Origin: Pseudomonas defluvii
Lineage (GTDB): Bacteria; Pseudomonadota; Gammaproteobacteria; Pseudomonadales; Pseudomonadaceae
Direction of reading: 5' to 3'
NCBI RefSeq assembly: GCF_001695625.1
Contig: NZ_MBPN01000017.1
Coordinates: 1-64,000 of the forward strand
DNA length: 64,000 nucleotides
How positions within the stretch are numbered: position 1 is the stretch's first letter; every line of letters starts with the position of its first letter. The notes beneath the pieces were generated by a model. That model did not search any database. It saw nothing but the letters and a program-made list of their open reading frames with translations, and had not been told where the DNA came from. Positions 19,853 to 28,139 of the stretch are shown one piece after another. The translations under genes and the position numbers were made by a program.

Positions 19853-20876
19853 TGCCGAACAACTCAAGGCGTTGGTGAAATCCCATATCGAGCGGGATGA
19901 CCAGCACTTCTATTCCGTCGCCATGCAGGTCGCGGCTCGTGAAGCCAAGGTGGGGCATGGCAAGCTTGCCGAAGAACTGCGCGACATGATCGACGCGGCG
20001 AAAGCCCGTGTCTCATCGCATGGCACCGAGGGCAAACTGGTGCCATTGGCCCGTCCACGCGGTGAACTGGCGAACTTGCTGACGGTGTCCTACCCAAAGA
20101 ATCGACTGTCGGACATGGTGCTCGATGCGGAGATGGCCGAACAGCTTGGCCGCATCATGAAGGAACAGAAGCACCATTCGCGTATCCGCGAGCATGGCCT
20201 GTCGCCGAGACGTAAATTGTTGCTGGTCGGCCCGCCTGGCACCGGCAAAACGATGACGGCCTCTGTGCTGGCCGGTGAACTGGGTATCCCGCTGTTTTCT
20301 GTTCGGCTGGATGCCCTGATTACCAAGTTCATGGGAGAGACCGCCGCCAAGCTGCGTCAAATATTCGATGCCATCAATGATGTGCGGGGTGTTTACTTCT
20401 TTGATGAGTTCGATGCCATCGGCTCGCAAAGAGGGCTGGCCAATGACGTGGGTGAGATTCGGCGGGTACTGAACAGCTTTCTGCAAATGATTGAAAGCGA
20501 TCAATCCCATAGCCTGATCGTCGCAGCGACGAACCATGTGGAGATCCTTGACTACGCACTTTTCCGCCGGTTTGATGATGTGATCGAGTATCGGTTTCCA
20601 GGTGCGCCGCAAGCCGCCAGGCTGATCCAGTCGCGGCTTGGGAAGTTCGCGCCCAAACCTTTTCCACTCAAGGCGCTTACAAGCAGAGCGGAGGGTTTGA
20701 GCTACGCAGAGATTAAACGTGCAGTGGATGAGTCCATCAAGGAAGCGGTGATGCACGACGAGGCGTGTGTGAAGGTGGATATGCTGACACGCGCTCTCGA
20801 TGAGCGCCGCAAATTAAGCTTCAGAATGAATCACAAGAAGGCCGTACCGAACCATGCCGGATCAGCCACAAGCTAA
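19845..20876 (+). CDS. AAA+ ATPase, IetA-like
   Basis: A 343-residue protein with one AAA+ module: Walker A GPPGTGKT at 129-136, Walker B VYFFDEFD ending at 190, sensor-1 IVAATNH, and the arginine-finger region ALFRRFDD. About 100 helical residues precede the ATPase. It overlaps the protease gene by 23 bp. The pair matches ietA/ietS, described on plasmid pTiC58 as a toxin-antitoxin-like stability module and later listed among anti-phage systems as an ATPase plus serine protease. In the plasmid study the ATPase acts as the antitoxin. I leave the symbol empty because naming rests on architecture alone. Confidence 0.85.
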   Translation: MANAEQLKALVKSHIERDDQHFYSVAMQVAAREAKVGHGKLAEELRDMIDAAKARVSSHGTEGKLVPLARPRGELANLLTVSYPKNRLSDMVLDAEMAEQLGRIMKEQKHHSRIREHGLSPRRKLLLVGPPGTGKTMTASVLAGELGIPLFSVRLDALITKFMGETAAKLRQIFDAINDVRGVYFFDEFDAIGSQRGLANDVGEIRRVLNSFLQMIESDQSHSLIVAATNHVEILDYALFRRFDDVIEYRFPGAPQAARLIQSRLGKFAPKPFPLKALTSRAEGLSYAEIKRAVDESIKEAVMHDEACVKVDMLTRALDERRKLSFRMNHKKAVPNHAGSATS

Positions 20877-23364
20877 ACGCCCACACTTCATTCTTCGAAA
20901 TACATCAAAGACCGTCGGGTTTACCGCACATTCTCCGGGCGGTGGCCCAACGCAAAACGTACCGGCCTTGCCTCGGCCGCAACAGAGTGCGTCCCTCCGA
21001 GCACAAATCGAGATCTTGAAGCCTGCTGTGGCAGAGGCGGTGCGAGTTCAAGGGGAACTGCAACTGGAAAGTGGCCTTGGCTTGCAAATCCAGTTTTCCA
21101 GTCAACCGGATGTTGAGCTGGCGTTCGAGAGCTTGGCGGATGCTCGCAAGAGGATTGAGCTTCTCAGTGTTCGTCACGAGGGCAACCGGACCTTCGCCAA
21201 TGTCTTTGTCCCTGATGGAAAGCTGGCGCATTTCGAGAAATACATTTCCGACTACCTCGAAGAGAAAAAGGATCGTAACGGCAAGGCGCGAGATCACCGC
21301 AAGCTGATCGATGCCATCGAATCCATCCGGGCAGCAGAAATCAGGGCTCTGTGGACTGACGCCCCCGAATTGCTGCCTGACGATCTCGCGACCGCCTTCT
21401 GGTGGGAGGTCTGGCTTCCGGTTCGAGGGGCGGGACAGCGGCAAATCGTTGTAGAGGACTTCAAGAAACTTGCTCGATTGGCGGAATGTGTCGTCAGTGA
21501 CAAGCAGGTCAATTTCCCCGAACGCACGGTGCTGTTGATGTATGGATCGCAGCAGCAGTTCTCGCGGTCGGTGATGACGCTGAACTGTGTGGCTGAACTT
21601 CGCTATGCCAAGGAGACTGCTGAGTTCTTCGATGGCATGGGCGTACGCGAGCAGCAGGCGTGGGCGGACGACTTGCTGCGTCGTGCCCGGTTGCAGCCGT
21701 CGGACGATACGGCTCCCCGCGTCTGCCTGTTGGATTCCGGAGTGACTCGTGCGCATCCGCTCTTGGCGCCTTTGATGGATGCGAGCGATTTGCATACCGT
21801 GGAGCCGGCCTGGGGCGTGGATGATGAGGCTGATCATGGCACCGGCCTGGCGGGCTTGGCTGCCTATGGCGATCTCACGGATGCTCTGGCCTCTGCTGAT
21901 TCAATCAATGTCCCTCATCGACTGGAGTCGGTGAAGCTGATACCGGCGGAAGGTGCGAATGAAGGTGATGCGCGCCACCACGCTTATCTTTTCACGGAAG
22001 GCGTCGCGCGGCCTGAAATCTCTGCGCCGAATCGGTCGCGCGTGTTTGCTTCGGCGGTGACGGCTTCGGACTACCGTGACCGTGGCCGTCCTTCCTCGTG
22101 GTCTGCTGCTGTCGATGGCCTTGCTGCGGATACCGATGGGGCTGGTGAAAGTCCGCGCCTGTTCGTGCTGTCCGCCGGCAACACGCGCGACCCCAATGCG
22201 TGGGCTGGATATCCCGATAGCCTTTCCACCAATCTCGTGCATGACCCCGGCCAGGCATGGAACGCAATCACGGTGGGTGCTTGTACTGACAAGATCGACA
22301 CGGAAGGTCATCCTTCCTTGAGCCCCGTCGCCGAAGCCGGCGGCCTCAGCCCCTTCACGACGACAACCAGAACGTGGGATCGGGCATGGCCGTTGAAGCC
22401 CGAGGTTGTGCTGGAAGGAGGCAATACGGCCAAGGATGAACTGGGTGCGGTCGGTATGGCCAGCCTGAACTTGCTGACGACCCACAACCAGCCGCTGGAT
22501 CGCCTGTTCACCACCAGCAACGCCACCAGTGCCGCGTCGGCATTGTGTGCGGGAATGGTGGCTCAGATCATGGCGGCCTATCCGCACCTCCGGCCGGAAA
22601 CCGTGCGTGCGTTGCTGGTGCATTCTGCGCAATGGAGCGAGGCCATGCGCGGGATGTTCCTGCCCGTGGTGCCGAACAAGGACGATTACGTTCACTTGAT
22701 TCGCCATTGCGGCTGGGGAGTCCCGGATTTGAACCGGGCACTATGGAGCGCGGGAGACTCGCTGACCTTGCTGGTTGAGGACGTGGTACAGCCTTACGCG
22801 AAGGTTTCAGGCAAGGTCGTGACGCGCGACATGAATTTGCATTCCTTGCCTTGGCCGAAGGATGAGTTGGAGGCATTGCAGGACACGCCCGTCGAGATGC
22901 GTGTCACGCTCTCCTACTTCATCGAACCCAATCCTTCGGCACGTGGTGTGGCCTCGAAGTATCACTACCCTTCGCATCGCCTGCGATTCGATGTGCAGCG
23001 TCCGCTGGATGCATCCACCGAGCATTTTGTCGCACGGGTGAATGCGGCAGCGCAGCGCGAGGATGAGGGTGACCCTGTGAACCCCTCAGATCCCAATTGG
23101 CTGTTGGGCGAACGGCAGCGGCATCGTGGTTCGCTGCATCAGGATGTCTGGAAAGGTACGGCGGCTGACTTGGCCAGCCGTGGCTTCATTGCTGTGTATC
23201 CTTCGGCTGGGTGGTGGCGGACACGGCCTGCGCTGGAACGTTATGGCCTGCCGGCGCGATATAGCTTGGTGGTATCCATTCAGACCCAGCAGACGGACGT
23301 TGATCTTTACGCTGCTATTTCCCAGAAAATCCCTGTGGCTAATGTTGTGGTTGTCGATACGTAA
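20854..23364 (+). CDS. Subtilisin-like serine protease (S8 family), IetS-like
   Basis: An 836-residue protein with the S8 catalytic triad in order: Asp294 in RVCLLDSG, His328 in DEADHGTG, and Ser559 in SNATSAAS. The oxyanion Asn is in FVLSAGN near 443. The usual GTS around the serine is ATS here, a common variant in this group. No signal peptide is visible, so it probably acts in the cytoplasm, unlike secreted subtilisins. The 240-residue N-terminal region has no domain that I can name. It is the last gene of the XRE-ATPase-protease operon. A cytoplasmic protease held in check by an ATPase fits a toxin-like or abortive defence role. Confidence 0.87.
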   Translation: MPDQPQAKRPHFILRNTSKTVGFTAHSPGGGPTQNVPALPRPQQSASLRAQIEILKPAVAEAVRVQGELQLESGLGLQIQFSSQPDVELAFESLADARKRIELLSVRHEGNRTFANVFVPDGKLAHFEKYISDYLEEKKDRNGKARDHRKLIDAIESIRAAEIRALWTDAPELLPDDLATAFWWEVWLPVRGAGQRQIVVEDFKKLARLAECVVSDKQVNFPERTVLLMYGSQQQFSRSVMTLNCVAELRYAKETAEFFDGMGVREQQAWADDLLRRARLQPSDDTAPRVCLLDSGVTRAHPLLAPLMDASDLHTVEPAWGVDDEADHGTGLAGLAAYGDLTDALASADSINVPHRLESVKLIPAEGANEGDARHHAYLFTEGVARPEISAPNRSRVFASAVTASDYRDRGRPSSWSAAVDGLAADTDGAGESPRLFVLSAGNTRDPNAWAGYPDSLSTNLVHDPGQAWNAITVGACTDKIDTEGHPSLSPVAEAGGLSPFTTTTRTWDRAWPLKPEVVLEGGNTAKDELGAVGMASLNLLTTHNQPLDRLFTTSNATSAASALCAGMVAQIMAAYPHLRPETVRALLVHSAQWSEAMRGMFLPVVPNKDDYVHLIRHCGWGVPDLNRALWSAGDSLTLLVEDVVQPYAKVSGKVVTRDMNLHSLPWPKDELEALQDTPVEMRVTLSYFIEPNPSARGVASKYHYPSHRLRFDVQRPLDASTEHFVARVNAAAQREDEGDPVNPSDPNWLLGERQRHRGSLHQDVWKGTAADLASRGFIAVYPSAGWWRTRPALERYGLPARYSLVVSIQTQQTDVDLYAAISQKIPVANVVVVDT

Positions 23365-23462
23365 GAGGCATTCCAGTGTTCCGCTGTCGGGCTAAGCACC
23401 CGCCCGGCGCCGTTGGCTGCGACAGCTTGCGCTGCCAATATCCGAAAAGACACTTACGACCG

Positions 23463-23783
23463 CTATGCCGAATCTTGCGGCTCACTGCCCGCGCTGAGGT
23501 TCTTTTCAGTCGCGGCCATCAATTCGCTGGCGCTTATCCCGAGTGCGGCAGCGATTTTCAGTATCAAAGGCAGCGTCGGCACATGCTCCCCGCGTTCGAT
23601 CTTGCCCATGTGCGAACGCGATATTCCCGCCTGATACGCAAAATCGTCTTGAGCGACCCCCTGCGCGACGCGAGCGGCACGCACGGCCCGCCCGAAAGCT
23701 AATGCTGGTTCGGATTCATATGTGGGTGTGCCAGGTGGACGACCTGGCTGAATAGTAAGCTTCTGCATCAACAGAAGCGTCAA
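23463..23783 (-). CDS. XRE-family helix-turn-helix regulator
   Basis: A 106-residue protein with a Cro/C1-type helix-turn-helix at about residues 30-85 (AVRAARVAQGVAQDDFAYQA, SRSHMGKIERGEHVP). I place the start at the TTG at 23783 because AGAGGA lies four bases upstream; an in-frame ATG at 23768 would remove five residues but has no ribosome site. It is divergent from the LysR-like gene at 23890 across 106 bp that hold repeated GTTAA elements. It converges with the protease gene, whose stop is 98 bp away. Confidence 0.8.
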   Translation of the reverse strand: MTLLLMQKLTIQPGRPPGTPTYESEPALAFGRAVRAARVAQGVAQDDFAYQAGISRSHMGKIERGEHVPTLPLILKIAAALGISASELMAATEKNLSAGSEPQDSA

Positions 23784-23797
23784 ACAATCCTCTTAAA

Positions 23798-23827
23798 TTA
23801 ACCACGTTAAACATATAGACGTTAAAC
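23798..23827. promoter_or_regulatory. Putative operator repeats between XRE and LysR-like genes
   Basis: A 13-bp dyad TTAAC-CAC-GTTAA (23798-23810) overlaps the first of two identical ACGTTAAAC direct repeats (23804-23812 and 23819-23827), which are 15 bp apart. The element lies in the 106-bp gap between two divergent genes, so it is a likely binding site for the XRE protein. No experiment supports it. Confidence 0.5.
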
Positions 23828-23889
23828 TTCTCTCTTTACTATGATGCTGGTTTGCCCTTGACCTGCTTCGTCGCTTCTGTAGGTTCTCC

Positions 23890-24531
23890 GTGGACAACAT
23901 CACCAGCCAACCCGCCCACCTCAGGCTTGCGATTGCGCCAGGCGTATCGTCATCTCAGCTCTCGGCGCTGCTCGCGCTGCAACGAGCGGAAGAACCCGAG
24001 GTCAGCATCACGTTCTTTGAAGTGGCAGGTGACGAGCTGCTTGATGGGCTTCGTGAAGGCCGCTACGACGTGGGAATGTCGCTTCAAGGAGCGAGCGATC
24101 CGGCCCTGGAAACCCAGCCCTTGTGGATTGAGCACATGGCCGTTGCGATACCGCTGAGGCTTCCCTTGCTTGAGCAGGCATCGCTCACCATCGCCGACCT
24201 CCAGAACTATCCGATCTTTCGCTGGGAGGCTGAGACCTGTTCTTCGCTGGATCGTCGGCTGCTCGCGCGTCTGCCTGCTGACCCGCAGAACCTTCAGTAC
24301 GTGACTTCCTTCGAGATGATGGCGCTATGGGTTTCTGCCGGCTACGGTGTCGGGGTATCCGCACAATCGCGTATCAAGCACGCCCCTGGATGGGGAGTCA
24401 GCATGCGACCACTGGACGACGGCCCCTACGAAATCGTGGCGCACCTGCATAGGCCCCAGGGGCAAGCGAACCCTGTTTCCGAACGGTTCGAGCGCAGGGC
24501 ACTGCAGATCGCAAAAGCGCTCCCTTCCTGA
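23890..24531 (+). CDS. LysR-like effector-binding domain protein without a DNA-binding domain
   Basis: A 213-residue protein that consists only of a LysR-type substrate-binding domain, starting at GTG 23890. It shares many positions with the effector domain of the LysR protein at 18510-19400: LSALLA, EEPE, GLR.G, PLW, MM...V.AGYGVG and PVSERF/PVSVERF. No helix-turn-helix can be found upstream in any frame before the XRE gene. It could sense a ligand and modify a full LysR by forming mixed oligomers, or it could be a relic that lost its N-terminus. It is the last gene inside the probable island. Confidence 0.75.
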   Translation: MDNITSQPAHLRLAIAPGVSSSQLSALLALQRAEEPEVSITFFEVAGDELLDGLREGRYDVGMSLQGASDPALETQPLWIEHMAVAIPLRLPLLEQASLTIADLQNYPIFRWEAETCSSLDRRLLARLPADPQNLQYVTSFEMMALWVSAGYGVGVSAQSRIKHAPGWGVSMRPLDDGPYEIVAHLHRPQGQANPVSERFERRALQIAKALPS

Positions 24532-24618
24532 TCGCAGTGGCTGTCGGTAGCTGCCAGCAGAAGGCGGTGGATTTATGCCTTTCGCCAAGAGGGGTGATGT
24601 GGTACATTCAGAGGCCAC

Positions 24619-24639
24619 TTCTGGTTTTAATAACCAGAA
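24619..24639. repeat. Short dyad just inside the island end
   Basis: TTCTGGTT and AACCAGAA form an 8-bp inverted repeat around TTAAT. It lies in AT-rich DNA 38 bp before the probable attachment site and after the last island gene. It could be a weak terminator or a recombinase or excisionase site. There is no proper U-tract directly after the stem on the plus strand. Confidence 0.4.
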
Positions 24640-24676
24640 AAAATCTTTATTAATCAATGGGTTGGCTGCCTTGGGT

Positions 24677-24696
24677 GATTCCCTTCACCCGCTCCA
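24677..24696 (+). other. Probable island attachment site: tRNA-Gly 3'-end repeat
   Basis: GATTCCCTTCACCCGCTCCA reads as the T-loop, T-stem and acceptor end of a bacterial tRNA-Gly (acceptor strand CACCCGC, discriminator T, CCA). The bases just upstream do not continue as a tRNA, so this is only the 3' end. Integrases of ICEs and genomic islands commonly recombine at tRNA 3' ends and leave such a copy at the far end, while the intact tRNA stays at the integrase end. The 409-bp gap 24532-24940 holds no other gene that I can see. Confidence 0.65.
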
Positions 24697-24940
24697 CTTC
24701 TTGCTCTCCCTCCTTTAGCATCCCCCTCTCTCCATACCGCATCTACCCTCAAGCCATTGCCTCTCGCCTGACTCAAAACAACGCCAGTCGCTTTACTGTC
24801 GAAATTTCTTGCAACGTTTCTGCAATCGGGTACAAACAGTTCATCTCGCTGCACCCTGACCAGGCGCCCTGCCCGCCGCAGTGTTTCGGCGCTCGGGAAT
24901 GAACGCGGCGTTGTTCTGAAACAGTCGAAAGGACCCGTTC

Positions 24941-26641
24941 ATGTTTCTCTCCCGCTGGCTTCCGGGCCTGGCCAATTTGCTGCATTACCGCGCCGAGTGG
25001 TTTCGCCACGATCTTCAGGCCGGGCTGTCTGTGGCCGCGATTCAGATCCCTATCGCCATTGCCTATGCGCAAATTGTCGGCCTGCCGCCCCATGTGGGCT
25101 TGTATGCCTGCATCTTGCCAATGATTGTCTATGCCTTGGTCGGCAGTTCGCGGCAGTTGATGGTCGGGCCGGATGCCGCCACCTGCGCGATGGTTGCCGG
25201 GGCAATTGCGCCACTGGCGATGGGCGATCCGCAGCGGCTGGCGCAGTTGTCGGTGATTGTCACGGTACTGGTGGGGCTGATGTTGATCGCCGCCGGGGCG
25301 GCACGTGCCGGGTTTATCGCCAGCTTTTTCTCGCGACCTATTCTGATCGGCTACCTGAACGGGATCGGCCTGAGCCTGCTGGCCGGGCAGTTGGGCAAAG
25401 TGCTCGGCTTTCAGATCGAGGGGGATGGTTTCATTCTCAGCCTGATCAACATGCTGCAGCGCCTGAATGAAATCCATTGGCCGACGTTGGCCATTGGGGT
25501 TGCCGGGCTGATTGCACTGATCTGGTTGCCCCGGCACTTCCAACGCTTGCCGGCGGCACTGGTGACTGTGGCCATCGCCACGCTGGCGGTTGGCGTGCTG
25601 CGGCTAGACCGCTTCGGCGTTGCCATTCTGGGCGCGGTGCCCGCCGGGATGCCGGAACTGGCCTGGCCGCAAACCAACCTGGCAGAAATGAAAAGCCTGA
25701 TGCGTGACGCCTTGGGTATCGCGACCGTGAGCTTCTGTAGTGCGATGCTCACCGCCCGCAGTTTCGCCGCGCGCCACGGTTACGCGATCAATGCCAACCA
25801 CGAGTTTCTTGCACTGGGTGTGTCGAACCTCGCTGCCGGGGTTTCCCAGGGCTTTGCCATCAGCGGTGCCGACTCGCGTACGGCGGTCAACGATATGGTC
25901 GGCGGCAAGAGCCAACTGGTGGGTATTATTGCCGCGCTGGTGATCGCGGCGATCCTGATGTTCTTCACCGCACCACTGGCCTGGATTCCCCAAGCCGCCT
26001 TGGGCGCGGTGTTGCTGATGGCCGGCTGGGGGCTGATTGATGTGCAGTCACTGCGCAAGATCCGTGCACTCAGTCGCTTCGAGTTCTGGCTTTGCGTGTT
26101 CACCACCGTCGGCGTGCTCGGGGCGGGCGTGCTGCCGGGCATTATCATTGCCGTGACCCTGGCCATCCTGCGCCTGCTGTACAGCATCTACCAGCCAACC
26201 GATGCCGTACTCGGCTGGCTACCCGGCGTCGAAGGCCAGGTGGACATTCGTCACCACGAAGATGCCCGCACCGTACCGGGTTTAGTGGTGTACCGCTTCG
26301 ATGATGCGATTCTGTTCTTCAACGCCGACTACTTCAAAATGCGCCTGCTCGATGCCGTACAACGTGAACACCAGCCCCGTGCGGTGCTGTTCGACGCTGA
26401 AGCGGTGAGCACCATCGACGTCAGCGGTATCGCGGCCTTGCGTGAAGTGCGGGACACCCTCAAAGCACAAGGCATTCTGTTCGGCATTGCCCGTGCCCGC
26501 GGCAAGTTCTTGCGCATGCTGGTGCGCTCGGGGATCGCGCGGGAACTGGAGGATCGCTTGCTGTTCGGCTCGGTACGGGCCGGCATTCGCGCCTACCGCG
26601 TATGGCGCAATCGGAACAAAGAGCTGTTTGCTTCGGAGTAA
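24941..26641 (+). CDS. SulP-family inorganic anion transporter with STAS domain
   Basis: A 566-residue membrane protein. A SulP transport domain with about 12-14 hydrophobic segments covers residues 20-420, including the family-typical GLPPHVGLYACILP region. A C-terminal cytoplasmic STAS domain (about 435-550) contains FDAEAVSTIDVSGIAAL. SulP proteins carry sulfate, bicarbonate or related anions; the substrate cannot be told from the sequence. AAAGGA stands upstream of the ATG. It is the first gene right of the probable attachment site and looks like core genome. Confidence 0.9.
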   Translation: MFLSRWLPGLANLLHYRAEWFRHDLQAGLSVAAIQIPIAIAYAQIVGLPPHVGLYACILPMIVYALVGSSRQLMVGPDAATCAMVAGAIAPLAMGDPQRLAQLSVIVTVLVGLMLIAAGAARAGFIASFFSRPILIGYLNGIGLSLLAGQLGKVLGFQIEGDGFILSLINMLQRLNEIHWPTLAIGVAGLIALIWLPRHFQRLPAALVTVAIATLAVGVLRLDRFGVAILGAVPAGMPELAWPQTNLAEMKSLMRDALGIATVSFCSAMLTARSFAARHGYAINANHEFLALGVSNLAAGVSQGFAISGADSRTAVNDMVGGKSQLVGIIAALVIAAILMFFTAPLAWIPQAALGAVLLMAGWGLIDVQSLRKIRALSRFEFWLCVFTTVGVLGAGVLPGIIIAVTLAILRLLYSIYQPTDAVLGWLPGVEGQVDIRHHEDARTVPGLVVYRFDDAILFFNADYFKMRLLDAVQREHQPRAVLFDAEAVSTIDVSGIAALREVRDTLKAQGILFGIARARGKFLRMLVRSGIARELEDRLLFGSVRAGIRAYRVWRNRNKELFASE

Positions 26642-26805
26642 GCGAAACTTCCTACATAACCTTGGGAACTGCTGACCTTGTTGCACAACGGCATGCCCAC
26701 TAGCCTTCGGGGGTCGCTGCATATTCAGCGACCAGATGTGGAAGTCTGGACCCTCTATAGGCGTGTATTCCCTGACAGGTGAATGCTGGCGTACTTTTAT
26801 GCCTG

Positions 26806-26949
26806 TATGATTTGTTATGGCGGCTACGCGCAGGGCACCCTTTGGGGTGCGCCGGATTCCTATAGACCGGTCTTCCACCCTGCGTGTGGCTGCCACCCTC
26901 ATGTGGAAGTGAGTCAGGGCAGCTCCTCTATGTCTATAGGAGCTTTACC
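26806..26949 (+). promoter_or_regulatory. Structured 5' leader with a sequestered ribosome binding site
   Basis: A TATGAT -10-like box at 26806-26811 places the transcript start near 26818, just before the folded region. P1 is a 17-bp helix with G-U pairs between 26819-26835 and 26878-26894. It encloses hairpin GCACCC/GGGTGC (26835-26840 with 26845-26850, sharing one base with P1) and hairpin CCGG/CCGG (26852-26855 with 26867-26870). Downstream, AGCTCCT (26921-26927) pairs with AGGAGCT (26938-26944), so the ribosome site AGGAG of the next gene lies in a stem. GCTGCC at the 3' edge of P1 can instead pair with GGCAGC (26918-26923), which overlaps the anti-ribosome-site strand. This is the layout of an RNA switch. 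I know no name for it. Confidence 0.6.
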
Positions 26950-27255
26950 ATGATGAAGATTGTTCCCGACCCACCACGTTGTGCGCCGTATAAAACGGCC
27001 TCGCTGCCTTTTGGCTCCTGCGACGCAGGGCACCCGCCATTGTTTTCCGTTAACGAAGGCATTAGTGCCGAAGACGCGCTGGTGCATGCCTCCTTGCAAC
27101 TGAAGGCAGGCATTGATGCCGTCAACCAGACCTGCTTCTGCCACGAGCGCACCCCGGAAGGCTTGCGCTGGGCCTCGCTGCACGCGATGGAGGCGGCCAA
27201 AGCGTTGATTGACGCCCTGCTCGACGGGTTCGAGGCGCAGGCCATGAAGCGCTAA
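26950..27255 (+). CDS. Small DUF3077-like protein
   Basis: A 101-residue protein starting MMKIVPDPPRCAPYK. The core LFSVNEGISAEDALVHASLQ and the C-terminal helix ASLHAMEAAKALIDALLDG resemble DUF3077 proteins of pseudomonads. No signal peptide, membrane segment or catalytic motif is seen; it is probably a small helical cytoplasmic protein of unknown role. I chose the start by the AGGAG six bases upstream, which is held in a hairpin in the leader. The gene stands alone and is followed by a REPIN. Confidence 0.7.
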   Translation: MMKIVPDPPRCAPYKTASLPFGSCDAGHPPLFSVNEGISAEDALVHASLQLKAGIDAVNQTCFCHERTPEGLRWASLHAMEAAKALIDALLDGFEAQAMKR

Positions 27256-27267
27256 TACCTTCACTGA

Positions 27268-27338
27268 CGCCATCGCAGGCAAGCCTGCATCCCACGCGGT
27301 TTGATCGGGGCCGGGTGGGAGCAGGTCTTGCCTGCGAT
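27268..27338. repeat. REPIN-like pair of REP elements
   Basis: Two inverted arms face each other: 27268-27295 (CGCCATCGCAGGCAAGCCTG then CATCCCAC) and 27315-27338 (GTGGGAGCAGGTCTTGCCTG then CGAT). Each arm holds the imperfect palindrome GCAGGCAAGCCTGC or its variant. This is the typical form of P. putida/P. fluorescens REP doublets, which are spread by RAYT transposases. It sits between two convergent genes. A third copy of the left arm is at 40601-40627. Confidence 0.85.
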
Positions 27339-27351
27339 TGGGGCCACACGA

Positions 27352-27984
27352 TCAACCCGCCAGCAACCCCGGCAAGGCATGCACCAGCGCATTGATTGCG
27401 AAACCAATGAACATCAACCCGCAGGCCCGGGTGATCCACAGTTCATAGCGCACATATAACGTACGGACCTGGCGCGCGCCCACCAGCGCCACCAGAGTCG
27501 CATAGGCCAGCAAGCCACCCACAAAGCTGAGCACGATCAACAAGGGCAGCATCGACCAGGTCAGTGCTTCGGCGCGGCTGGATAACAATGCCGTAAAGGT
27601 GGCAACGGCCACCGGGTAGGCCTTGGGATTGGTCAGGCCAAACACCACGCCATGCCAGAACGGCTGACGCACCGGCCCCTGCTGCCCGTCTTCAGCAGAC
27701 GGGCGACTGCGCAAGGCGCGCAGGCCCAGCCAGAACAGGTACACGCCGCTGATTACGCCCAGGCCATCAAACAACAGGCTGCCAACCTGGCGCGCGCCGA
27801 CGATGGCCACCAACGCAGTGCCACACCAGAGCACATCACCCAGCAGGTGCCCACAAAGAAACCCCGCCCCCGCCTTACGCCCACGTGCCGCGCCAATACC
27901 GAGCACCGCCAGGACACCGGGGCCCGGGGTAATGCCATAGATAAAGCCGGAGGCGAGCACAGCAAACACAAGCGAAAACGTCAT
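27352..27984 (-). CDS. LysE/RhtB-family amino acid exporter
   Basis: A 210-residue inner-membrane protein with about six hydrophobic segments and the family opening MTFSLVFAVLASGFIYGITP followed by GPGVLAVLGIGAARGRKAG. FGLTNPKAYPVAVATF is the conserved NPK segment of the second half. LysE/RhtB proteins export amino acids or their analogues; the substrate is unknown. I took the ATG at 27984 because the longer frame upstream adds about 95 residues unlike any exporter. It is convergent with the DUF3077-like gene. Confidence 0.87.
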   Translation of the reverse strand: MTFSLVFAVLASGFIYGITPGPGVLAVLGIGAARGRKAGAGFLCGHLLGDVLWCGTALVAIVGARQVGSLLFDGLGVISGVYLFWLGLRALRSRPSAEDGQQGPVRQPFWHGVVFGLTNPKAYPVAVATFTALLSSRAEALTWSMLPLLIVLSFVGGLLAYATLVALVGARQVRTLYVRYELWITRACGLMFIGFAINALVHALPGLLAG

Positions 27985-28139
27985 CGGAACACGGGGCCTG
28001 AACAGAGCAAGGCACGAGAGTCTACGCGGGCTTCCAAAAGCCAGCCAGCCACACAGCCGATGGCCTGCGCTGATGACAAGCAGGACGTGCGTGATACAGT
28101 CGCGCCCATTCCTTTGCATTACCTGTCTGTGAGCCCTGC

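Noticed and set aside
24677..24696. A complete tRNA-Gly gene
   Set aside because: Only the last 20 bases fit a tRNA; the upstream bases cannot form the D and anticodon arms.
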